From assembly GCA_038199035.1 (NCBI GenBank), contig JBBPZM010000061.1, positions 12,396 through 76,395 on the forward strand: a stretch of DNA of 64,000 nt, written 5' to 3'. Origin of the DNA: DATAEY01 sp038199035. Lineage in GTDB: Bacteria; Actinomycetota; Thermoleophilia; Solirubrobacterales; Solirubrobacteraceae. Position numbers and translations under genes: made by a program. Numbering within the stretch: position 1 is the stretch's first letter; every line of letters begins with the position of its first letter. The notes under the pieces were generated by a model. It worked only from the letters and a program-made list of their open reading frames with translations. It did not search any database and had not been told where the DNA came from. Below, in pieces: positions 35,755 to 43,640 of this stretch.

Positions 35755-37257
35755 CTACCGAGACGCCGGCGAGGGCTTGCGCCGTGCGGCGTCGGCCGCC
35801 AGCGCCTCGACCACTCCCTCGATGTCGTGGCGGACCGCCTCGACGTGCGGCTCGAGGCCGTGATCGCGCAGCGTGGCGCTGGTCACCGGGCCGATCGAGA
35901 CGATGCGCGTCGAGGGCGACAGGCCGGGCGGGTCGCCTGCCGCCTCGAGGAAGAAGCGCACGGTGGAGGAGGAGGTGAAGGTGACGTAGTCGGCGTCGCG
36001 TGCCGCGGCCCGCGCCGCGGGACCCAGGGGCTCGGCGACCGTCGGGTAGAGCGCGAGGACGTCGACCTGCGCGCCCCGCGCGCGCAGGGCGTCGGGCAGC
36101 ACGTCGCGGGCCTCGCGCGCGCGGGCGACCAGGGCGCGGGTGACGGGCACGTCGCGCAGCGCCTCGACCAGCGCCTCGGCCACCGCGCGCTCGGGCACGA
36201 CGTCGGGGACGATCCCCCGCTCGCGAAGAGCCCGGGCCGTGCCCGGGCCGATGGCCGCGACCGCGAGCCCGGCCAGCGCGCGGGCGTCGTGGCCCGCGTC
36301 GGCCAGCCGCTCGAACAGCAGCCGCACGCCGTTGGGGCTGGTCAGGCACAGCAGGTCGTAGCCCGCGAGCTCGGGCGCCGGGCCGGGCAGCGGCACGATG
36401 CGGATGGCCGGCGCCTCCACCACCTGCGCCCCCAGCTCGCGCAGGCGGGCGGCGAGCTCGCTGGCCTGGGCGCGCGCGCGGGTGACCGCGACGGTGCGGC
36501 CGTGCAGGGGCCGGCGCTCGCGCCAGCCCAGCCGCGCCCCCAGCTGGGCCACCGGGCCCACGACGGTGATGGCCGGAGGGCGGATGCCCTCCTCGGCCAC
36601 CCGCTTGGCCACCGTCTCTAGCGTGGCCAGCAGCGTGCGCTGCTCGGGAAGGGTCCCCCGCTCGACCACGGCCACGGGCTGGTCGTACGGCCGGCCGGCG
36701 CCCATCAGCCGTTGCGCGATCTCCGGGAGCTGGCGCACGCCCATGTAGAGGACGAGCGTGCCGGGGAAGCGGGCCAGGGCGCCCCAGTCCAGCGCCGACT
36801 CCGGCTTGTCGGGATCCTCGTGACCGGTGACGAAGGCCACAGCGCTGGCGTGGTCGCGGTGGGTGACCGGCACGCCGGCGTAGGCGGGGGCGGCGATGCC
36901 CGCGGTCACTCCGGGGACGACCTCGAAGTCGATGCCCTGGTCCCGCAGCAGCTCGGCCTCCTCGCCGCCGCGGCCGAACACGAACGGGTCCCCCCCCTTG
37001 AGCCTGACCACGCGCCGCCCGGCGCGGCCGTGCTCGACCAGCAGGCGTTCGGTGTCGGACTGGTCGACCGACGGCCCCTCGCCCTGCTTGCCGACGTAGA
37101 CCAGCTCGGCCTCGGGCGCGGCGACGTCGAGCGCCTCGCGCGGCACGAGGCGGTCGTAGAGGATGACCTCGGCCGCGGCGATCAGCTCGAGCGCCCGCGC
37201 CGTGAGCAGCCCCGGGTCCCCCGGCCCGGCGCCGACCAGGGCGACGTGGCCGCTCAC
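35755..37257 (-). CDS. cobA-hemD: Fused uroporphyrinogen-III C-methyltransferase / uroporphyrinogen-III synthase
   Basis: About 500 residues from GTG 37257, overlapping hemC by 4 bp. Residues 1-245 are CobA/SUMT: VALVGAGPGDPGLLTARALE, YDRLV, VVRLKGGDPFVFGRGGEEAE and VPGVTAGIAAPAYAGVPVTH. This part makes precorrin-2 from uroporphyrinogen III with two SAM. Residues 255-490 are HemD, with two lobes, ending in SPSTRIVSIGPVTSATLRDHG. HemD cyclises hydroxymethylbilane made by the neighbouring HemC. The fusion passes product directly from synthase to methyltransferase, favouring siroheme or cobalamin flux. Confidence 0.95.
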   Translation of the reverse strand: MSGHVALVGAGPGDPGLLTARALELIAAAEVILYDRLVPREALDVAAPEAELVYVGKQGEGPSVDQSDTERLLVEHGRAGRRVVRLKGGDPFVFGRGGEEAELLRDQGIDFEVVPGVTAGIAAPAYAGVPVTHRDHASAVAFVTGHEDPDKPESALDWGALARFPGTLVLYMGVRQLPEIAQRLMGAGRPYDQPVAVVERGTLPEQRTLLATLETVAKRVAEEGIRPPAITVVGPVAQLGARLGWRERRPLHGRTVAVTRARAQASELAARLRELGAQVVEAPAIRIVPLPGPAPELAGYDLLCLTSPNGVRLLFERLADAGHDARALAGLAVAAIGPGTARALRERGIVPDVVPERAVAEALVEALRDVPVTRALVARAREARDVLPDALRARGAQVDVLALYPTVAEPLGPAARAAARDADYVTFTSSSTVRFFLEAAGDPPGLSPSTRIVSIGPVTSATLRDHGLEPHVEAVRHDIEGVVEALAADAARRKPSPASR

Positions 37258-38222
37258 GTCAGCGCCTCGGCGCGCTCGAGCATCTCGCCGGCACCGGCCC
37301 CGCCCAGGCGCCGGGCCACCTCGGCGCCCAGCTCCTCGGGGCGCTCGAGCGAGCCCGCCAGGCGATCGCTCACCCAGGCCGACCCGTCCGGCACGCCGAC
37401 GAAGGCGCTGAGAGTCAGGCGGTCGCCTTCGCCGGCCGCCGCGTGCGCGCCGACCGGGGTGTGGCAACTCGCGCCCAGGGCGGCGGTGAGGGTGCGCTCG
37501 GCCCGCAGGCAAGCGCCGGCGAGGGGGTCGTCCAGGAGGCTCAGCGCCTCGCGCACGGCCCGGTCGCCGGCGCGGGCCTCGAGGGCCAGCGTCCCCTGGC
37601 CGGCCGCGGGGACGAAGCGCTCGAGATCGAGCAGCGCGCCGGCCTCCTCCGAACGTTGCAGTCGCTCCAGCCCGGCGGCGGCGAGAACGAGGGCGTCGAC
37701 CCGGCCCTCGTGCAGCCGGCGCAGGCGGGTGTCCACGTTCCCCCCCAGGTCCACCACCTCGAGGTCGTCACGGAGCGCGCGCAGCTGGGACTGCCGGCGC
37801 AGGCTGCTCGTCCCCACCCGCGCGCCGGGCTCAAGCTCCTCCAGGGCGCCCGCCCCGCACAGCGCGTCGCGGGCGTCGGCCCGGACGGGGACGGCGACGA
37901 TGGCCAGCCCGGGGGCCAGCTCGGCGGGAACGTCCTTGGCCGAGTGCACGGCCAGGTCCGCCCGGCCCTCGAGCACCGCCCGCTCGAGCTCGGCCACCCA
38001 GCGGGACTTGTCGCCGGGCGCGCCGGCGTCGCGATCCTGGCGACCACCCGCGGCGACCGCCCCATCGCCCTCCGAGCGACCGCTCGCGCCGCCGGCCGCG
38101 TCGCCCTGGCGGTCGCCCGCAGTCACCACCTCCACCAGCTCGGCTCCGCCCAGGGCCTGGGCGACGGCGCCCGCCTGCGCCAGCGCCAGCGCGCTGCGGC
38201 GCGTGGCGATGCGCAGGCTCAC
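37254..38222 (-). CDS. hemC: Hydroxymethylbilane synthase (porphobilinogen deaminase)
   Basis: 322 residues from GTG 38222, which overlaps the hemA stop. It polymerises four porphobilinogens. SLRIATRRSALALAQA is the family start; LAVHSAKDVP, TSSLRRQSQLRALR, GNVDTRLRRLHEG and GASCHTPVGAHA are all present, the Cys carrying the dipyrromethane cofactor. After VTAGDRQGD comes a Gly/Ala/Asp-rich segment about 20 residues longer than the usual GDR to KGLFTKELE spacing, ending in DKSRWVAELERA. Confidence 0.96.
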   Translation of the reverse strand: MSLRIATRRSALALAQAGAVAQALGGAELVEVVTAGDRQGDAAGGASGRSEGDGAVAAGGRQDRDAGAPGDKSRWVAELERAVLEGRADLAVHSAKDVPAELAPGLAIVAVPVRADARDALCGAGALEELEPGARVGTSSLRRQSQLRALRDDLEVVDLGGNVDTRLRRLHEGRVDALVLAAAGLERLQRSEEAGALLDLERFVPAAGQGTLALEARAGDRAVREALSLLDDPLAGACLRAERTLTAALGASCHTPVGAHAAAGEGDRLTLSAFVGVPDGSAWVSDRLAGSLERPEELGAEVARRLGGAGAGEMLERAEALT

Positions 38223-39571
38223 CGCCCTGGTCGCTTGACCCGTCGCGGCGAGAGCTCGGTCACGTCGGCCGCCGGGCGGCCGGGCTCGGCAACGTCGGCC
38301 GGCGGCGCCTCCTCGAGCCCGAACAGCTCGCGCAGCAGCTGAAGGCGTGCGTGCGCGCGCTCCTCGCCCCCGCGCTTCATCCGCAGCGTCGGCTCGTGCA
38401 GCAGGCGGTTGGCCACCGCGCGCGCGACCGCCTCGACCCGCTCGCGGTCGCGCTCGCTCAGCGATTCCCACCGGCCGGCGTTCTCGGCCAGGACCTGGTC
38501 GACGATCTCCGCGCCCCGCATGCGCAGGGCGGCCACCGTGGGCATGACCTCGAGCGAGCCCAGCCAGCCGGCGAAGCGCTGGATCTCCTCCTCGATGATC
38601 CCCTCGGCCTGGCGCGCCTCGGCCTGGCGGACCTCGAGGTTGCGCGCCACCACCGTCTGGAGGTGATCGATGTCGTAGAGGGTCACGCCGGGGATCTCGG
38701 CGCACAGCGAGTCGACGTCGCGGGGCACAGCGATGTCGATGACCAGGAGCGGCCGGCGGTGACGGTGCCCCATGACCAGCGAGAGCTCATCGTGGCCGAC
38801 GATGTGGTGGGGAGACGACGTCGAGGCCAGCACGATGTCGGCCCGCTCGAGCTCCGCGGGCAGGGCGTCGAAGCCCACCACGTCGCCGTCGAAGCGCTGG
38901 GCCAGCGCCGCGGCGCGTTCGCGCCGGCGGTTGGCCACGAACGTCGTCCCGACGCCGACGTGGGCCAGGGCCTGGGCGGTCAGCTCGGCCATCTCGCCGG
39001 TGCCGAGGATGACCACGCGGCGGCCGGCGAGCTCCCCGATGGCCTCCCGGGCGGCGTCGACCGCGACCGAGGGGATGCTGACCCGGCGAGCCGACACCGA
39101 GGTCTCCGAGCGCACGCGCTTGCCGGTGGCCAGGGCCGCTCCGAACAGCCGGTTGGTCAGCGGACCGGTCGAGTCGGCGGCCAGGGCCAGCTCGTAGGCG
39201 CGCCGGACCTGGCCCTGGATCTCGGCCTCCCCGACGATCATTGCCTCGAGGCCCGCGGTCACGCGGTACAGGTGGCGCGCGGCGTCGCAGTTGCGCAGCG
39301 AGTAGATCGGCTCGGCCAGCTCGGTGGGCCGGATGCCGGCGCGGCGGGCGAGCATTCCCAGGACCGTCGACTCGGCCGCCACCGGGTCGGCGGCCACCGC
39401 GTAGACCTCGGTGCGGTTGCAGGTCGAGATGACCACGGCCTCGGCCACCTCGGGATCGGCGGCGAGCTGGCTCATGAACTCCTCCGCCAGCCCGGCCGGT
39501 AGGGCGACGCGCTCGCGCAGGGCCACCGGGGCGGTCTTGTGCGAGACCCCGAGCAGGAGCAGCTCGCTCAC
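38219..39571 (-). CDS. hemA: Glutamyl-tRNA reductase
   Basis: 450 residues. It reduces glutamyl-tRNA to glutamate-1-semialdehyde, the first step of C5 heme synthesis. LLLLGVSHKTAPVALRE is the start; the nucleophile is Cys51 in VVISTCNRTEVY; GLEAMIVGEAEIQGQVR binds tRNA/substrate; GTGEMAELTAQAL binds NADPH; the C-terminal dimerisation helices follow. It sits between the ccmD-like gene and hemC, overlapping each by 4 bp. A C-terminal Pro/Ala-rich tail of about 30 residues is extra. Confidence 0.97.
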   Translation of the reverse strand: MSELLLLGVSHKTAPVALRERVALPAGLAEEFMSQLAADPEVAEAVVISTCNRTEVYAVAADPVAAESTVLGMLARRAGIRPTELAEPIYSLRNCDAARHLYRVTAGLEAMIVGEAEIQGQVRRAYELALAADSTGPLTNRLFGAALATGKRVRSETSVSARRVSIPSVAVDAAREAIGELAGRRVVILGTGEMAELTAQALAHVGVGTTFVANRRRERAAALAQRFDGDVVGFDALPAELERADIVLASTSSPHHIVGHDELSLVMGHRHRRPLLVIDIAVPRDVDSLCAEIPGVTLYDIDHLQTVVARNLEVRQAEARQAEGIIEEEIQRFAGWLGSLEVMPTVAALRMRGAEIVDQVLAENAGRWESLSERDRERVEAVARAVANRLLHEPTLRMKRGGEERAHARLQLLRELFGLEEAPPADVAEPGRPAADVTELSPRRVKRPGR

Positions 39572-39777
39572 CGCCGCGCTCCCTCCTGATCGACCTCGTC
39601 GGCGCCAGCCGGGGCGGCGCCCGGCTCGGCCAGCCGGTTGAGCTCGTCGAGCTGGCGCTCGACGCGGCTCAGCCGCGCCGCCATGATGGCCACGTAGACG
39701 AGAATCAGGCCGACGAAGACCACGAAGGCGCCGGCCACGTAGGGCCCGGCCTGGTCGAGCGGCAAAGCGGGCATCAC
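39568..39777 (-). CDS. CcmD-like small membrane protein
   Basis: 69 residues, GTG 39777 or ATG 39774. One helix (about 11-33, GPYVAGAFVVFVGLILVYVAIM) is followed by RLSRVERQLDELNRLAE, a short amphipathic helix. CcmD proteins have the same layout and join CcmC to the heme-export ATPase and permease. Position between ccmC and hemA, both in the same direction, supports the call, but sequence identity in CcmD is low by nature. It overlaps hemA by 4 bp. Confidence 0.65.
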   Translation of the reverse strand: MMPALPLDQAGPYVAGAFVVFVGLILVYVAIMAARLSRVERQLDELNRLAEPGAAPAGADEVDQEGARR

Positions 39778-39820
39778 GCGGGCTGGCGGGCGGTCGGCGC
39801 CCTCCAGTCGACGGGAGGCG

Positions 39821-40651
39821 TCACGAGGGCTGGCGGATCATGGCGGCGGGCGCCGCGGTCGCGGCGCCGGATCCGGCCGGCGCCGGCGTCGAGCTGCGAC
39901 CGCGCGGGAGCGGCGCCTCCTCCCCGGCCAGCCGGCGCCGCAGGGCCTTGAGCTGTGCCGCCGTGTGCTTGGAGGTCATCTCGTACTTCCACAGCGTGAC
40001 GAACAGCAGGGCCACGCCGGCCAGCGACACCAGGAAGGTCAGCGCGAACTCGCCCGGCAGGTTGGAGGTCGAGGTGAGGACCCGCGGATGGGTGAGCGCC
40101 TGGGCCAGGCGCACGGCGAGGAAGTTCAGCGGGACGAAGGCGCCGGCGACGATCGCGAAGACCGAGGCGTAGCGCGCCTGGCGGTCGGGGTCCTCGATCG
40201 AGAAGCGCAGCGGCTGGTAGGTCGCGAACAGCAGGAAGATGATCAGAAAGGAGACGAGCGCGGGCTCCTGCCAGACCCACCAGTGGCCCCATGAGGCCCG
40301 CGCCCAGATCGAGCCGGTGACGAGCACGCCCACGCCCATGACCAGCGAGAGGTGGATGGCTACGTAGGAGCGCAGGTCCCAGCGGCGGTCGCCCGTCCTC
40401 AGGTGCCCGATGGCCATCACGCCGCCCGCCACGAAGCCCAGCAGGGCGACGATGGCCATGGGGACGTGGATGTAGAAGATCTTCTGGATGAACCCCTGGT
40501 CGGCGTCCAGCGGCGCGTAGAAGAAGATCATCGCCAGGGCGGCGGTGAGCACGACGCAGGTGGCGATGGCCAGCGGCGGCAGCCCCCGGCCATAGAGCGA
40601 GGCGTCGGAGGACTGCCTGCGCTGCATCCGCGAACGGGGTCTTTGGGTCAA
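39821..40651 (-). CDS. ccmC: Heme exporter / cytochrome c biogenesis protein CcmC-like
   Basis: 276 residues, six hydrophobic segments. FYIHVPMA gives His62 and ALTHPR His188, the spacing expected of the two CcmC heme ligands. The Trp-rich motif at 121-130 is WGHWWVWQEP, where most CcmC proteins have WGxxWxWDxRLT. It presents heme at the outer face for delivery to CcmE. A Pro/Ala-rich tail follows the last helix. CcmB, 5 bp upstream, and CcmA come first. Confidence 0.88.
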   Translation of the reverse strand: MTQRPRSRMQRRQSSDASLYGRGLPPLAIATCVVLTAALAMIFFYAPLDADQGFIQKIFYIHVPMAIVALLGFVAGGVMAIGHLRTGDRRWDLRSYVAIHLSLVMGVGVLVTGSIWARASWGHWWVWQEPALVSFLIIFLLFATYQPLRFSIEDPDRQARYASVFAIVAGAFVPLNFLAVRLAQALTHPRVLTSTSNLPGEFALTFLVSLAGVALLFVTLWKYEMTSKHTAAQLKALRRRLAGEEAPLPRGRSSTPAPAGSGAATAAPAAMIRQPS

Positions 40652-40656
40652 GCGCC

Positions 40657-41376
40657 TCAGTCCTCGAGGAGGAAGTCGAACACGGCGTAGGCCAGGAGGG
40701 CGAAGACCAGATCATAGAGGCCGAGGATCGCCAGCCAGCGCCCCGGGACGGCCGCCGGCCCCGAGGCCGCGAGCAGCGGCGTGGTGGCGCGCGCGGCGGC
40801 GATGAGGAGGGGGATGAGCAGGGGAAGGGCGACCAGCGGGGCGATCAGGTCGCGCGCCGTGGTCTGGACGGCCAGCGCGGAGGCCAGCGTTCCCACGACG
40901 GCCATCCCCACGTCGGCCAGGGCGAGGATCCCGACCAGGGCGGGCAGCCCGGGCCACAGCGAGGCGCCCAGCAGCAGCAGGCAGAAGGCCGGCACGGCCA
41001 CCATCTCCACCACGACCAGAAAGGCCAGCAGCGCCGTCGCCTTGGCCGCCAGCAGCGCCGTGCGATCGACCGGGGCGAGCAGGAAGCCGTCGAACCCTCC
41101 CTGCTCGCGCTCGGCCACGAACAGGCGGTTGGCGCCGAGCAGGGCGGCCAGCAGCAGCGTGACCCACAGCACGCCGGCCGCGAGGTCCCCGGAGAGGCTC
41201 GAGCGGTCGAGGCCGAAATGGAAGATCACGAAGGCGGTGATCGAGAAGAGCGCCATCGCCGGGACCGACTCGCGCGTGCGCAGCTCCAGGCGCAGGTCCT
41301 TGCGCAGCAGCGCCCCGACCGCCCTCATCCAATGCCCCCCCCGGGTCGCGCGTCCGCCCGTCGCCTGAGCGCTCAT
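40657..41376 (-). CDS. ccmB: Heme exporter permease CcmB
   Basis: 239 residues; six hydrophobic segments. LLRKDLRLELRTRESVPAMA is the family start, and ANRLFVAEREQGGFDGFLLAP is a CcmB hallmark. ATG 41376 is used; an in-frame ATG 16 codons later (MRAVGALLRKD) may be the true start, since the residues before it are a Gly/Arg-rich extra. CcmB and CcmA form the ABC transporter that releases CcmE from CcmC. 4-bp overlap with ccmA. Confidence 0.92.
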   Translation of the reverse strand: MSAQATGGRATRGGHWMRAVGALLRKDLRLELRTRESVPAMALFSITAFVIFHFGLDRSSLSGDLAAGVLWVTLLLAALLGANRLFVAEREQGGFDGFLLAPVDRTALLAAKATALLAFLVVVEMVAVPAFCLLLLGASLWPGLPALVGILALADVGMAVVGTLASALAVQTTARDLIAPLVALPLLIPLLIAAARATTPLLAASGPAAVPGRWLAILGLYDLVFALLAYAVFDFLLED

Positions 41377-42059
41377 CCGTACAGGGCCCTGACGTCGACC
41401 GCGGTCACGCCACGGGCCGCACCGCCCAGCGCAGGACGGCCGGCGCGCAGACCCAGGACGAGGTCGGCCTGGTCGAGGTCGGCGGCGGGGTCGTGGCTGG
41501 TCATCACCCGCGTCGCCGCCGTCGACCTCCCGATCAGGGGCTCGACCAGCTCGTTCGCCGCGGGGTCGAGGTTGGCCGACGGCTCGTCGAGGACAAGCAG
41601 CTCGGGGTTGTGCAGGACGGCGCGGCAGACCGCCAGGCGCTGGACCATCCCGCGCGACAGTGTCCGCACCGGCTCGTCGGCGCGCGCGGCCATCCCGACG
41701 CGGTCGAGCAGCTGGCCGACGCGTGCCTCGCCGACGCCGTGCAGGCGCGCGTGGAAGCGCAGGTTCTCGCGCCCGGTGAGGTCGCGGTAGAGCAGCGGCT
41801 CGTGGCCCAGGAAGCCAATCCGCCCGCGCACGGCATAGCCGTCACGCGGCAGCTCGGCGCCCAGCACCCGGGCCGCGCCGGCCTGCGGACGCAGAAGCGT
41901 GGCCAGCACGCGCAGCAGCGTGGACTTGCCGGCGCCGTTGGCCCCCAGCACGAGCAGCGTCGCCCCGCGCGGAACGGTGATCGTCACATCGCGCAGCGCC
42001 GGCCGCTCGCCGTAGTCGCGCCCCACCCCGTGGAGCTCGATCGCCGCCTGCCCTTCCAC
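41373..42059 (-). CDS. ccmA: Heme exporter ATP-binding protein CcmA
   Basis: 228 residues from GTG 42059. Walker A is VLGANGAGKSTLLRVLATLL, signature LSRGMVQRLAVCRAV (the family has LSxGQxxR), Walker B LLVLDEPSANLDPAA, and switch His in VMTSHDPAADLDQ. GFLGHEPLLYRDLTGRENL is the CcmA-type Q-loop region. It is the first gene of a nine-gene minus-strand string down to birA. CATAAG (complement of 42068-42073) would make a nearly leaderless promoter, but this is weak. Confidence 0.93.
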   Translation of the reverse strand: MEGQAAIELHGVGRDYGERPALRDVTITVPRGATLLVLGANGAGKSTLLRVLATLLRPQAGAARVLGAELPRDGYAVRGRIGFLGHEPLLYRDLTGRENLRFHARLHGVGEARVGQLLDRVGMAARADEPVRTLSRGMVQRLAVCRAVLHNPELLVLDEPSANLDPAANELVEPLIGRSTAATRVMTSHDPAADLDQADLVLGLRAGRPALGGAARGVTAVDVRALYG

Positions 42060-42119
42060 GCAACGAGCTTATGCCAGCGCCCTGGCGCGCCCTCGCGCGC
42101 GCCGGCGCCGGGGCACGAG

Positions 42120-42623
42120 CTAGGCGTCCGGCCCGGGGATCTCGACCTCCGGAAGCTCGCCGTGGATGAGCGCCAGCTCCTCGAGGTCGGCGCGGTCCTG
42201 AGGGCGACGGGCAAGGCGCTTGAGCGCCACGAGGGACCCAAGCCCGGCGATCTTGAAGGCGCCGGCTCCCAGGTCCGCCTCCAGGGCGCCGGCGGCGACG
42301 GTCGCGTAGTCCAGAGGAGGGACGCCTTCATGGAGGAGGTCGACCAGCCCTGCGTCGGTGCTCAGTCGGCTGTGAGGTCGCGGCGAGAGCTCGCCACGGC
42401 TCAGCTCCCGGCCGTCGGCCCAGCGGGCATGAAGTCCCTGAAGCGCTCGCTCGCAGGCGGCGTCGTTGCGCTCCTCGTCGGGGACGAGCAGGTCCACGTC
42501 GCGCGTGGCGCGGACATGGCCGTGGGCGATCACCGCGAACCCGCCGATGACCACGAACCGCACGCCCGCCGCCACCAACCCGGCGGTGAGGCGCTCGAGC
42601 TGTGGATCGGAAGTGTCCGTCAC
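42120..42623 (-). CDS. Nucleotidyltransferase (AbiEii/MNT-like)
   Basis: 167 residues. VVIGGFAVIAHGHVRATRDVDLLV matches the minimal-nucleotidyltransferase pattern GG...DxD, with Gly-Gly at about 27-28 and the two metal-binding Asp at about 42-44. The remaining domain (RLSTDAGLVDLLHEGVPPLD, then FKIAGLGSLVALKRLARRPQ with D residues) is typical of DUF6036/AbiEii-type proteins. Such enzymes are often toxins that modify tRNA or proteins, or regulators. It overlaps the short gene 42620-42808 by 4 bp. Confidence 0.8.
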   Translation of the reverse strand: MTDTSDPQLERLTAGLVAAGVRFVVIGGFAVIAHGHVRATRDVDLLVPDEERNDAACERALQGLHARWADGRELSRGELSPRPHSRLSTDAGLVDLLHEGVPPLDYATVAAGALEADLGAGAFKIAGLGSLVALKRLARRPQDRADLEELALIHGELPEVEIPGPDA

Positions 42624-42808
42624 CCCCGCAGCACCGCACGCCGGAGCTTGGCGGCCTCAGCGGAGAGCCGCTCGCCCCGTCGGAGCCGCTCGGCGACGCT
42701 CATGCTCGCCCCCTCCTCCCGACGCCGACGGTCCTCCTCGCGGTTGATGGCGCGCCAGCGATCCTCGCTTCCCACAGCGAGCAGCGTCCTGTGCGATTGG
42801 CCCTCCAC
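42620..42808 (-). CDS. Short basic protein coupled to the nucleotidyltransferase
   Basis: 62 residues, M then GQSHRTLL, an Arg/Glu-rich helix (REEDRRRREEG) and AERLRRGERLSAEAAKLRR. Not recognised. A predicted helical, highly charged protein immediately upstream of and overlapping a nucleotidyltransferase gene is the layout of toxin-antitoxin pairs, where the upstream small protein would be antitoxin. That is inference from layout alone; the antitoxin domain is not one I can name. In-frame ATG inside (MSVAERLRRG) is an alternative start. Confidence 0.5.
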   Translation of the reverse strand: MEGQSHRTLLAVGSEDRWRAINREEDRRRREEGASMSVAERLRRGERLSAEAAKLRRAVLRG

Positions 42809-42838
42809 TCGACGGATGCTACGCGCGAATCCGACGGC

Positions 42839-43579
42839 TCAGGCGGGCGCGCGGACTCGCTGGGCGGCGGCGATCAGGTCGCGCACCGCCTCCTCGTCGC
42901 CGTCGCGCAGCAGCTCGATGGGGTCGGGCTCGCCGTTGACGATGCCCTCGAAGAAGGCCTTGCGCTCCTGGTAGGTGGGAAGGCTGGACTTGGCCCATCC
43001 CCGCGCCTCGTTGAGCAGGACGGCGAGCTGGGCATAGGGCTCGCCGAAGCCCTCGGCGATCTCGCGCTTCATGCGCTTGGCCAGGGCAGGGGAGGCGCCG
43101 GCTGTCGAGATGGCGATGGCGAGCGGCCCGTTGCGCACGATCGCCGGCAGGATGAAGTTGCACAGCGGGGGAACGTCGACCACGTTGACCAGCATCGCCC
43201 GGCGCTCGGCGTCGTCGAACACGGCGATGTTGACGTCGGTGTCGTTCGTCGAGGCGATGACCATGAACGCCCCCTCGAGGTCGGAGGGGCCGGCATACGG
43301 CCGCGGCTCCCAGCCGATCGAACCCTCGCGCGCGTAGTCGACCAGCGCCGGCTCGGCCTCGGGCGCGATCACCGTCACGGAGGCGTCGCAGGCCAGCAGG
43401 CCCTCGACCTTCTCGAGCCCGACCTCGCCGCCGCCCACCACCACGCAGCGCCGGCCGGTGAGCCGCAGGCAGGCGATGTAGAACGGCGTCTCCAGCATCC
43501 CGCGCACGCACGACTGGTCGCACACGCCCCGGCGCAGCTGGCACACGCACTCCTTGCCGGCGTAGGCTTGGGCGGGCAT
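42839..43579 (-). CDS. Precorrin-2 dehydrogenase / sirohydrochlorin ferrochelatase-like (Met8 family) with N-terminal Cys cluster
   Basis: About 246 residues from ATG 43579. Residues 8-24 hold Cys11, Cys13, Cys20 and Cys24 (KECVCQLRRGVCDQSC). Then comes the dinucleotide-binding fold RCVVVGGGEVGLEKVEGLLA and VIAPEAEPALVDYA, then VNVVDVPPLCNFILPAIVRN and ISTAGASPALAKRMKREIAE, all Met8/CysG-N hallmarks. It oxidises precorrin-2 made by the CobA domain of cobA-hemD and may insert iron. Longer starts upstream run into the divergent MpaB promoter region, so ATG 43579 is preferred. Confidence 0.9.
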   Translation of the reverse strand: MPAQAYAGKECVCQLRRGVCDQSCVRGMLETPFYIACLRLTGRRCVVVGGGEVGLEKVEGLLACDASVTVIAPEAEPALVDYAREGSIGWEPRPYAGPSDLEGAFMVIASTNDTDVNIAVFDDAERRAMLVNVVDVPPLCNFILPAIVRNGPLAIAISTAGASPALAKRMKREIAEGFGEPYAQLAVLLNEARGWAKSSLPTYQERKAFFEGIVNGEPDPIELLRDGDEEAVRDLIAAAQRVRAPA

Positions 43580-43640
43580 GGCCCTCAAGGGTAGAGGGCA
43601 CGGTGATCGCGCCGGGGGCGAGCGCCGTACGATTGGCGCC

